From Turritopsis dohrnii (taxonomy: Eukaryota; Cnidaria; Hydrozoa; Anthoathecata; Oceaniidae): 64,000 bases of DNA. The stretch is from contig BQMF02000237.1 of the NCBI GenBank assembly GCA_027922465.2, positions 1 to 64,000 of the forward strand, written 5' to 3'. The notes beneath the pieces were generated by a model. That model saw only the letters and a program-made list of their open reading frames with translations. It searched no databases and was not told the origin of the DNA. The position numbers were made by a program, and so were the translations under genes. This document shows positions 47,568-58,587 of this stretch, in pieces (within the stretch, counting starts at the first letter, position 1; each line of letters opens with the position of its first letter).

Positions 47568-49450
47568 TTGAAACATTATTTGTTGATCACAGATTGACCT
47601 ATATTTCCATTATTTAAATATCATAGAATTATTAAATTTATATAGCTAATTTCCATTCACTCAGATTCCTTATTAGAATTTAGTGGCTTTAGTTGATAGA
47701 CATCACAACGTTTTTGAAGCAAAATTGTTCAATATGTGGGTCTAAGCAAAGCGTTGCAATCCAGAAATGGAATCAAAAACTAAAACAAGCATACATAGAA
47801 TGAAAATGTAATCTAATTTTTACTTTACGGTATACGACAATTTGTAGAATTTTCATAACAAGGTACACATTGACTTAAGAATTCTATATGTTAAGCTGTA
47901 TATCGTTTAGCAAAGTACATAAAAGGATAAAGGTAAACTTCACACTTAACAACAATACAGCCTTTACCCAAAACTAAACCATCTGCCATTATGGTTTCAA
48001 GATCCCATGTAATGATTTAAAACTGTATACGTCACATAGCTTGGTTATAAAATTCCTGCAAATTGTCATGCATTAAGTACCTTCAGAGAGAGAAGAATGG
48101 TCTGATAAGAACGAGTGAGACAATTTAGGAAAGTTAACAATCTAAAAGGCAATTTCCCTGAAGCTTGAATTATCAGCATTCATACAGAATACCATCCTGT
48201 TTTCGTTCACATAGTAGCCTTGAAACTAACACAACAAATTTCACTCAACATAAGTCATATAGTACAAACTCCCTGGTTAAAATCCTGACAGGATCCTACA
48301 TGAATTCATAATAAAAAGAATTCTTTCTCGATAAAATAGGGTAGTGAACATATACAACAAACATTATTTTTAAGTATATTAATAAGTATATATTGACACT
48401 TGGCACTTGAAAAAGACTTCATAGGTTAAAGAATTGTGAAAATTTTAATAGTTGTGTTTTTCTGTCTTTATTTTGTGACAAAGACGTCGTATACTGATTC
48501 AATAATATACACTTACAACAAGAAATTCTAGAGCTTTTGAAATAGACATACATCTACTGACCAGTGAACTTAGCAAATTTTGACATAAATAACAATGTTG
48601 AATCATTTCATATATTTGAATAGGTTCTTCATCCCAAACATTATTTCATGAGAATTTTTTCTCACTGACACTGTTACAATGTATCTTCATAGGTTGTTTT
48701 TACTTATGTGTGCCATTATTGGTTATCTATATTTGCTTTTGTGGAAGATTGAACCTCAATACACTCAATTTTTTGTTCATTTTTTACTTTTGTCTACTCT
48801 ATTCATGGTTTCTGGATGTGTTTCCAAAATAAACCACAGCTCGTTACAAAGATAAAATCCACACAACACCACACGAATTTTGCGATCTCTCTTTTATCAT
48901 TCAAAGATTTCGAATGTAATAACCTTGATAAGGAATAAAATGTTTCTCAAATCAGAAAAACCTTTTTACCATAATGCTGTTGAAGTCTTGGAAATATGTA
49001 AACAACTATAAAGTTTTGCAGAAATGGGCTCGAGTGAACTTGACGAACTATATTTGGTCTCTATATTGGTTGTAATGTGATTATATAAAAAACTGAATGC
49101 ACGAGACAAAATATCTTCGGACCGCTTTTTATAAAAATTACAAAGATTTTGTGTAATTTTCATGTCACATGACCAGCGTTCGCCAGGGTCTTCTTTGCCA
49201 CTATCCGTATATCGAAAAGGCAAAAGACCCTGGGTTCGAGGTTGACTATAACGTATAACCGAAAAGAAAATGACGAAAATACATACCGCAGAAAATATTA
49301 TTATTATTTCATGTGAGTATTTATCATAAGAGTGCTCAATGATAAAAAATCAGGGCCAATATTTATGTGTCTAATGAAAAAGAAAAAAGGAAAACTCTCA
49401 GTCTCATGCTCTCGCAATCTTCAGCTAAACAAGTAAAAAAAACCTTTACA
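47568..49450. other. Non-coding stretch
   Basis: No gene recognised; short ORFs only. Confidence 0.35.
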
Positions 49451-49459
49451 CTGTAATCT

Positions 49460-49985
49460 TACAGTACAGTTAACTCGACATCGCGGGGTTTCCGGAAAAA
49501 AAATGTCGAGTTAGGTGGGGGTCGAGTTAACGGGAGAAAATTTTTTCAATGTAATATTTTTGTCCACGGCTCTACCCTTATTATTTTTCTTTTATTAGGT
49601 TCGGACAGTACTTATTAGAAGAATTAAATAAGAAAAAAAACTAATATATTTTTTAATTTTGAATATACTTATATCATATAACAAGTTTTCAAAAATTAAA
49701 ATTAATTGATTGCCTGATACTACCGTCTGATAATATTCATACATCCTGCTTTACCAACGAAGTGAAGTGTACATTCCACCTGTATCCCTTCCCCATCTCC
49801 TAAATTCACAGGATCTTGATTGACGGAAAAAGAACATGAGCTCAGAGCGATAATTGAAGAAATTACAACAATTAAAATTTTGAACATCTCGAGTTTTTTG
49901 TCAAGGGACCGAAATATTAATGTCGAGTTAGGCGGGTGTCGAATTAAAAATGTCGAGATAGTGGGGGAAATTTCCATTCAAAAAC
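49460..49985. mobile_element. Fragment with GTCGAGTTA repeats
   Basis: 'tacagttaactcgacatcgcgggg' followed by 'gtcgagttaggtgggggtcgagtta' on the left, and 'gtcgagttaggcgggtgtcgaatta' on the right near 49923-49947. Such runs are typical of pogo/Tigger-like ends. The two ends are in direct, not inverted, orientation, so the element is rearranged or incomplete. Confidence 0.35.
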
Positions 49986-50740
49986 GTGGAATCTGGCCGT
50001 ACCGAAGGAGTTTTGTATAATACCAACAGATTTTGCTTTATTGAGGCTTCAAGTGACTGTTTATCTTCCTTATAAGGTAGGATGCTATTTAAAACTGGTC
50101 TAAAAACCTAAAAGCATCTGAGACAAGCGTTTAACTTAATTGGGACTATACAGAAAACGTAAGGAAGAAGTAAAAAGGAGCTTTTTTGCGACTTCTCATT
50201 TTGATCGCTTCATGCCACTTCGCAGACATTTTTGACAACACACATAGGTCTATCTTTGCTTTCTTGAATAAAGGAAATTGAATGAACATTTTTGATATCC
50301 CTGGTTTCACAAGTATTTAAAACTTTCTATGTAAACTGCTCGTGGATAGTATGAATTCGGTTGACCATTAAGTAAGAGTAAGAAAGGATATCTAATGAAA
50401 GAATGTAATAGCCACTAAAGCTGGTTTCCATCAAAATTTTATATATCTTAATGTTTTGATTGATAAATAATTCCTCAAATTTCTTCCTTCATATAAAAAC
50501 CTCAAAAATTAATTTTCTGCATTAATCGGAAAATTCATAACATAAAAGTAAGCACGGAATAAAAAGTTTGCACGTGTGATTGTAAAATATCAGTTCAAAG
50601 TTCTTGCTTAAAAATGTGGACCAACAGCGCGATATTTCATAATGATATGCATATGTAATTATGCGAAGGCATTGGCGCAACTAACATAAATCCATAAAAG
50701 ATTTGAAAGTGGAAATGTTGAAAGTTGGAAATTGAGAATC

Positions 50741-51979
50741 TCAGACTATTGCCACAAATCTGATCAATTCATTTCGTAATGTTTCTGCTTCAACAAGACA
50801 AAAATGTTTAAAAAATGTCTCCATGACAAATTTAAAATCACGTTGCCAATACTTCACATTTTTCATGGTGTATGCCACTCTTTTATGAATTTCTTCGATA
50901 CACACATTTATACTGGGAATTGAAAGATTTTTCTGAAAACGCGAATACAATTTGCGCATATTATCGGAATCAGACCTATCATAGTACCACGACATAGTAA
51001 AGCCTCCACAAAAATTCAGTTGCTGTAGCAAATAATCAGGTTGTTCAATAATTGAAGGTTCCAAAGGTTCTACTCCATTAAAATTATTATTGTTGCACAG
51101 AAGATCATTTATAGCTGCAATGAGACATTGCTTCAATAACACCAGCTCAATTGGATTAACTCTTTGCACGTATACATTGAGGTTGAGTTGCTTCTGCTCA
51201 TATAGCAGGTAAACATAGAACAACTGTCCAAGCAAGTTTCCCTCACCAAATGCTGGAATTTTTCCTGATATTTGTCCTTGGTAGAAATATGGTCTAGGAT
51301 AATTGCAAGGTACGTACGACATGGAGGTTATATAATTAGTGGGATTCCAATCAAAAATGACTTCCACAGTAACCGGCTCTTCTTTACCATTTCGGCCTGT
51401 ATAATGGGTAGGTTTATATAGCAAACCGTCAGTGATCCACAGTGGTTGGTTTTGTGCGTTTGGATTAAATTCATGCAGCAGAGGATAAGTGTTAGGAGAA
51501 ATTAGCACTCTTGCAGCTCTTTCTCTTCGATAATCCAAATACTCTATCAAATAAAAGTGAACGTTATTGAAAGGAGGTAGATTCATATTAAGACCGTAGT
51601 TTACATTCCCTCTGGCATCTTTATCACAAGTATTGGTTATGCTGTATTTTACATTCCCATAACGATTATTTTCCTTGTTATCAGGTTCAATAGTGCTCGG
51701 TGACAACCACATAACTGGTACATTACGCAATGGATGCATGGCTGGATGTTGACTCACCACGGAATAATCATTGACAAGTGACTGGTTAATTTGACCTTGT
51801 CTGACAATTTCTAAGGCGTTTTCTATCGTTGTGATATGACTGAATCCATTACATTGTCTGTAGTTTTGGAATTTCACCAAATCATTTAACCATGCACAAT
51901 ATGTTACAGGTGGTTTGCGGTGTTCAGCTGTCATATTAAATGTAGTGAAACAACGCCAATCAGGGGTTTGTAAAGCCAT
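50741..51979 (-). CDS. Intronless 412-aa protein of unknown function, paralogue B
   Basis: Uninterrupted ORF from ATG (51977-51979) to TGA (50741-50743). It is a homologue of the ORF at 13025-14212 over its full length, with the same blocks: PDWRCF, MTAEHRKPPVTY, NGFSHITTIENALEIV, VMWLSP, RYGNVKYSI, HFYLIEYLDY, RVLISP, PLWI.DGLL.KPTHYTG, VTVEVIFDWNPTNYI, PCNYPRPYF.QGQ, CIEEIHKRVA and FVMETFFKHFC. It has an extra ~15-residue asparagine/glycine-containing segment after RYGNVKYSITN and a longer asparagine-rich stretch near residue 315. The middle third is less conserved than the N-terminal half. No signal peptide, membrane span or known catalytic signature is certain. The same guess of an ADP-ribosyltransferase-like N-terminal part applies. 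A splice acceptor lies 7 nt before the ATG. Both flanks are repeats found elsewhere in the window, which suggests spread by segmental duplication. Confidence 0.85.
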   Translation of the reverse strand: MALQTPDWRCFTTFNMTAEHRKPPVTYCAWLNDLVKFQNYRQCNGFSHITTIENALEIVRQGQINQSLVNDYSVVSQHPAMHPLRNVPVMWLSPSTIEPDNKENNRYGNVKYSITNTCDKDARGNVNYGLNMNLPPFNNVHFYLIEYLDYRRERAARVLISPNTYPLLHEFNPNAQNQPLWITDGLLYKPTHYTGRNGKEEPVTVEVIFDWNPTNYITSMSYVPCNYPRPYFYQGQISGKIPAFGEGNLLGQLFYVYLLYEQKQLNLNVYVQRVNPIELVLLKQCLIAAINDLLCNNNNFNGVEPLEPSIIEQPDYLLQQLNFCGGFTMSWYYDRSDSDNMRKLYSRFQKNLSIPSINVCIEEIHKRVAYTMKNVKYWQRDFKFVMETFFKHFCLVEAETLRNELIRFVAIV

Positions 51980-51992
51980 ATTACTTCTAAAA
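51980..51992 (-). promoter_or_regulatory. Splice acceptor just upstream of paralogue B start
   Basis: 'cctttttag/aagtaatATG' on the minus strand, matching the position of the acceptor before paralogue A. Confidence 0.4.
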
Positions 51993-52099
51993 AGGAAATG
52001 TTGAGATATGATTTGAAGTTTCCGCTTTAGGTAATTTACTAAATTTATTAAAACTGAATTTTCGTGCCATTGTTTATTTGACTAGCAGAAGAGCTACAG

Positions 52100-52580
52100 T
52101 TTTCCTACAGTTTTTGGATTTCTGCGAAAGCAAGAAATACCTTAAAACCGGCTTTGGTTTTTCTTCTGCTGTCCAAACCTAGCGGTTTTTAGTATATTTC
52201 ATGCGTCGATTACATGAAACTTATGAGTACCACGCTTCTCAGCGAGGAAACCATTTTAAATTTTCAAATGTTTCGTGAAATGATAGATATGCATACCTGA
52301 AGATGAAAAAAAGATTTCCATATAAGAAACTTATAACTATTTTGAACTCACAGTAACTGTGATCATTCTTTTCTAATTAAAAAGAAGTTCTCAACGTTTT
52401 GTAAGCAGAAGAAAAGTCAAAAAGGTATATATATATTTGTTTGTTTTCAGTGAATGTCTTCTTGTGAAAGCCTGTGTCAAATACAAAACATCGTTTGTTT
52501 CGTGTATGGTGGGCTGTTATGCTTTAAAAGCTCTGGATACTTGAGCTCAGCTTAGTTTTCTCTTCAGCTCCAACATCAAA
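52100..52580 (-). repeat. Inverted duplicate of 41.40-41.86 kb
   Basis: Reverse-complement counterpart of 41.40-41.86 kb ('aaacctagcggttttt', 'tttctgcgaaagcaag', 'ctcttcagctccaacatcaa'). It lies directly upstream of paralogue B. Confidence 0.6.
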
Positions 52581-53036
52581 AACATGTGTCTAATCTTCTG
52601 CACCACTTTTAATATATGTTTTTCCAGCTATTACATAGGCTAATAGGCTTATATTCTCTGAACTTGTATTATTCTTGGTAATACAGTATCAATATCATCC
52701 TGTAACACAACACAGAATTTAATTTATGTATATTGTGTTGATTTTGGTAAGTTTAGAGCATATATACAAATACATACTTTTAATTATCAAAATCTTTGTT
52801 TACTTTTTGTGCTTGCAATATTGGGAGTTCTGTTTGTAATTAAAAAGATTGACAGCGCATATGTTTAAAGGATATGATTTACGTACGTAACCACTGCGAT
52901 ATCTGAAAAGTTATAGAAACTTAATCTTATTCTGTATATACATCTAAATCGAAAGAATGTTTTCTGTCATTCAGATGTAATGAAGTTTATTGATGGTGTA
53001 TATGTATACAATAAAGTTTCTCATAGTGTCAGTTAA

Positions 53037-54805
53037 GCCTGGTTCAGACCTGACGATTATGACAAATGTGACGATTCGAGGGAAAATCACTACAAGCGAT
53101 AATAGCGCTCGCATCGAGAAGTAGCGCTAAATTTATCGCTAACATTGACGAACTTAGCGATAAATATAAGCAGCACAAAAAGCGCTTTCAAGAATAATTA
53201 ATTAATTATTCAAGAATAATTAATTTGTTGCTAATATATTCATCATAAATATTATTCATCTTTCCGTCTTTTTTATACGTAAGTTTACTTGGGTGTGTCA
53301 ACACAACCTTCAGACAATCTTTCACATAAACTTCACGAAAAGCCGAAGGAAACAGGTGTTATTTTATTTAAACGAAAGTGAGTATTTCAAAAGAGAACTT
53401 TCGCAACTCGTCAAGCCGAAGTTAAAATGTTTTTATTTTTCTCTTCCTACATTCATACTTCATCCTAATATTGAAAGACATTATCGATGCAGTGACAGAA
53501 GTCAATAATGATCACTAAAAGCGTTGTGATCAATTTAATTAAGGGTACATCTCCACCCAGTGCAAGTGAAATGTCTTTCGAAAGAATAATAATAAAGGTT
53601 TTGCTATCGAAAAAACTTTTAATGTAATGTGTCTTTAATATTGTAAAAGTTTTCTCCCAAGAGCTTATAGAATGGCAATCGAACAATCTAGAAAAAAAGA
53701 ATTATCACAGATGGTTTCTACTTGTGGTTGCTTTCGAACTAACTTCTGTATCTTTAATCTCCAACTGAATATAGGAACCAGTCAATTAAGTTCAATTTAA
53801 TACACATGCAGGTGCTACCTGTAAATGTTTCAAAATAATACATTACCAAATCGAATAACACAGTATTTTAAATTGGCTTTCAGATTTGTGCTGAAGGTGC
53901 CGGAATAACAAATAAAATAAAAAGCGTTTCGGAAACTTTTTATTTCTCGAGAAATATGTCCGCTCGTCTGTTCAGTCATAACACAATGAATCAGAGTTTA
54001 TCATGTCAAAACAAGCGAGTTTGTTTTGTGTTTATTGCTATTTGGCGAAAAAATAGTTAAATCACTGATATTTGAGAACTTCATAAAACAACACATGGTA
54101 TGTGAAATTGTATAAACAAAAGACTTGAACAAAACTTTTTGACGATAATAACGGTAATCTGTGCCCTTAGAGGATATTAATGATATTAACGATTTCACTT
54201 TCATCTCATTCGATATTCTGTCCGTTTCACATAATTAATTGAACCAACATTATTATACGAATAATTTAGTGATAAATCAAATACTTATCGCTAAACTTTA
54301 GCGCTTTTTCGTAAAGAGCGATATTTATAAGCGATAATAGTGATAATGATAAAACTACAAGCGCTAAATTTATCACTAATATTGTTACTACATTTGTAAA
54401 TAAGAACAAATTAGCGCTAAAACCCATTGTTCTTTTAGCGCTATTAGCACTTTGTATAAAGCGCTATTATCGCTTGTAGTGATTTTCCCTCGAATCGTCA
54501 CAAATAAGAAAAATATCAATTGTCGTAATCGCCAATCACCAGGCGGAACACTGAAGTATCTCAAACTGCAAATTTCAAAAATTGTTTCAAACAAACGATA
54601 CTTCTTTCCCTTGTAAAGTTTGAACTTCTTTGTAAAATTTGAAGCACCTGCCATCACGTACTTAAAACAGTAGAAGAGAGCGACTTCACTGATAAAATAT
54701 CGAAGTTTATCGACATTTTTACGAAGATTACAAAAGTGTTCACATAGACGATTACGACGATTACACTAAATTTAAATTGTTGTTATTGTCAGGTCTGAAC
54801 CAGGC
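53037..54805. mobile_element. 1.8-kb element flanked by TTAA, GCCTGGTTCAGACC ends
   Basis: TTAA-GCCTGGTTCAGACCTGACGA on the left and GTCAGGTCTGAACCAGGC-TTAA on the right. A second inverted block ('attcgagggaaaatcactac' with 'aagcgataatagcgct') lies at 53072-53115 and 54460-54500. The interior is full of 'agcgctaa' and 'gcgataa' palindromes, with no transposase. It is a non-autonomous TTAA-targeting element. Confidence 0.8.
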
Positions 54806-55164
54806 TTAACACTTTCACAATTCCCTGGTGTACATAAGCAATCAAAAATGTAATGTTTTGTTGTAAAAATCATTCAAACCTATTTTCGAATTAAAACATC
54901 AAGTTCTAAAATTCAGAATTAAAGTTTTGAGTTACGTGCAAATCTGAAAGGATTTGCAAGGATGAAAGGGTCCTTCTATCTGAAAGGATCAATACTTCCT
55001 TGATACTATTTCGTACCAACAAAATAAAGAATATTTCATGTCATTTCATGTAGCTAATCCAGTTTATTATCACTATATCCAAAGTCTCACATAGTAGCAA
55101 TTATCTTTGACAATTTCCTGGAGAGTACATGATTAGAAATGTGATCTCTATATGTGATGGAAAT

Positions 55165-55960
55165 CACATCTATATACTAATCACGAGTGTGCATCCGCTT
55201 TTTTCACGCTTTCACTCTCTAAAATTTCGGGTCGTTTTTGCGGTCACTTATTCATAATGGAGTGTCAGACCACGGCGGTTAATATTTTTCTACGATTAGT
55301 ATAGGGGAAAACATTGCATTGCATTTAATCGTTTCAAATGTTTTGATTATTCGCGAGACAACAACGAAAGTATTGCGCGAAGATTTATTAATGTTTTTAG
55401 GGTAAGTACGCTTTAGAACTTTTTTGTTTGTTTGTTTTGTTTTTTCTTATAGTATTAATAGGGTTTCTGCGCCATTACTTTTCAAATAATACGCGATTGA
55501 AGAAATGAATATCATGGTTTTTAATAATGACGGTCTGGGTTCATAAAGAAAATCACAATTGTTTTTAATTCACATTTCGACACTTTTACGACTTTCGCGT
55601 TTGGCTTTTATTTACATTGGGGTGAGGATTCTATGAACAGTTACAGCGATTTTAATCTTTTTGTTGTTTACCTATACACAAAATTTATTTTTACTACTGC
55701 ATATATCGTATCGTGAAAGATTTATTATGAATATTTTGATGTGTTTCAGATCTTCTGATTAAAAAGTTTTTCTGTTCATAAATCCAGTGTTGAACTAAAT
55801 ATGCTTTAGCCGGAATACCTAGAGATTTTTAAAATTAAAGGAGTGAAGAGTGTTTTTTTCTGTTTTGAGGTTAGATATTTTTAATCATGGGGAACCATTG
55901 CATTGCATCTTCAATTTATACATATGTAAAAAGTGAAAAAAGTGGACGCACAGCGTTTTT
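55165..55960. repeat. Partial element related to the 19-21 kb Helitron family
   Basis: 'tctatatactaatc' then 'gtgtgcatccgctttttt' and 'cactctctaaaattt' resemble the 5' end of the Helitron units at 19-21 kb. 'gtgaaaaaagtggacgcac' near 55936 is an inverted match to the start, so it may be a rearranged copy. A poly-T run lies at 55955-55972. Confidence 0.4.
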
Positions 55961-55989
55961 TTTTTTTTTTTTGATGAATTAAAACCTGT

Positions 55990-58587
55990 GTTCTACACGC
56001 TGTTCAAAACTACATTCTAAACATTCTACATTCCAAACAATTGAAGAACTTTATCATACTAAAATTCATTATACTAAGCCTTTCTCTCTGTTCAGCTCAC
56101 ATCGATTAAAACCTGTAAAAAATTTTTACTAGGGTTACTAGTATAGTTCTGTTATGTAATATAATTTTTTTTCCAAATTTCAAAAATATTGTATGATCTT
56201 TCATTTTCCATACTTCAGCTGATTTTGGCGAAATCCTTTTGCCTGTTAGGGGATCCTTACTTTTTCTTAATTTCTGTTTGCCTGTTGTCGCCACAGTGTA
56301 AACTTTGTAAAATTTCTAGGGTGAGTGAGGGTTAAGGTCAGACTTTTGTTTCGTACTTTTAAATTCCTTAGAATCACACTTTGCATTAGCTGGTAAAGCA
56401 GAAGTCCTTCTGCCCGTTAGGGCATCTTGTTATTAATATGATGCGAATTGCATAAGATGACTTGCTTTTAACTACGAAGTAATTTCAAACACTTTTTTCG
56501 ATAAGTTTTTTGTTTTAATTAAAAAGTACATAACTGCTATCATAACTGCTTGTTTTTATTTTGTGAGTGCTTTTGCAGCCAACCTTAAGAACCTCTTTCA
56601 AATATCATGATTCTTTAGCTCAAACAACATGATTTCCTCCTTTTGAAAAAAGCTGATTTTTATTTTTCAGGCTCTATAATGTACGAACAACTGATTCTTT
56701 TTCGATCATATCAATTTAACACATGCTTCGCAATATGTATGCAATAGTCAGATGAAATCTTATGACTTTATTTCTGACAAAGTAGATTCACTCGTACATT
56801 AACAAAATAAACCAACGCCACAGGGCATACAGCATCTTACTGTAATTGAATTAAGTAATCTGGTTACGTCCCACTTTATCTGCAAGTACACATAATTCTG
56901 TTATCTATAATTGACTAACTCCATTGAAAATATTTTACTTATTGTTAGTTTCAGGCTTTTTAATTATACTTGGAACTACTTTAAGAGCCCTATGTATCCT
57001 TTCGTCAGCTCTAACATGATTATTACTATATGTCGGGCTCAATCGCAGAAATCCAATCAACGATAGTGTATAAGTGAAACTGGTAATTGTACTGTCAAAA
57101 GAGCTATTATAACATAAAAGCTACTTGAATATCTCTATGGATGAAAGATCTGTTGCTCTTAAATTTAAAATAAAACTTCTTTGTATTGATAATCCACTAG
57201 TACTAGTATATAACACAATATTTTGACAATGCATTTTCGATTCATCATACTTTTCCACTTATTCGCATTTTAATTACTCAAAATTTACCTGAAATCAACT
57301 TGTAAGGTGGCATTCTTTCATTCTTCTTTTTAGTTCACGATGTTTGTAAAAAAGAGAAATAAGCCCAATTTTTTTTCTTTAAATTCTTACTTTCTTATAA
57401 AGAATATGTCATGTTATTAGACCTACCCGATCTTAATTAATAAAATAATTTCAACTGCTTCAAAGATTTCCTCTTTTAAACTACGAGCAAGATCCAAACT
57501 GCTTCTTCCGATAAGATATTCTTTGTGATCAACATTGATGAGAAAATCCTTCAAGAAAATTCTAGAGCGAATGATCTCCTCCTTTTGAAAAAAGCTGATC
57601 TTTTATTGTGCAGGCTCTAAAATGTTCAAGCTGTTGATTTCATTTATTTATCAATTTAACATATGATTCGAAATACGTATGCAGTCGTTAGATAAATTCT
57701 CAAAAATTTATTTCCGACAAAGTCGATGGGATTTTTTATTTCTATCTTGATATATTTAAGTCTTTATTTTATGCCTTTCTCATCAAACATAATAACACCC
57801 GCTCTTCTTCGCAGTGTCTATGTTAATCATTCGTTGGAAATGATTCAATGTAAACAATAGCTACAATAAGATTTAAATTACAAAAACAATTTTGGTTTTT
57901 CTTTAATTGCAAAAATGATTGATCAGCCAAAAGTATAGTCAATTCATCAGTAAGCCAAACTTTTTGTGTTGGCATTAATACGATTACTTTCTCTAACCTG
58001 TTGCTCCATACTAAAAAGTTATCCCCGATCAATAACAATAGAGTCACACATTGATGACGGTTTTCTCTACATACTACTAAGCGGTTTGTGCGAGCAGTAA
58101 TGGTTATGCTGAAGATAACATGTCGCTCCATGCAGAACACGGTCAATGCGTTTGGTCATGAGATGTAAAGGGCTATATTATAAGATAATTTTTTGAAATT
58201 GTATTGTAGATCTATACGAGTTGGAGATTTTGTTCTCAAAGGAATGACGTAAGTTAGATGATAAACATGAGGCAATCGAGACGAATTTGTACTTCATCAC
58301 GTGATTGAGTGTCTGAAATATGACTTCAGCGAACAGGTGTGACATGATCTCAACTTACGTGCATTACATATGGTATCCACATAGATAAAATGTCACTTTC
58401 AAAATTTATTTGTCAAACTTATATTTCCATATAAGTGTCATTCAGTTAGTATTATATTTAGTAAGGAGTGTGTTCATCTGAAAATTTGAAAAACTTCAAA
58501 CTTCTCGATTAAAGCTTCTTAAAATAGTCTCAAAGAACGAGCCACAAGGTTTAAATCATGAAATTTAGATGCTTTCAAATTGTTAGA
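55990..58587. other. Gene-free stretch, right copy of a segmental duplication
   Basis: 57.10-58.42 kb is collinear with 38.49-40.08 kb (shared: 'cttcttccg.a.aagatattct', 'caattttggtttttctttaat', 'ttggtcatga', 'aagggctatatt', 'ctcaaaggaat.acgtaag'). No gene recognised. Confidence 0.5.
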
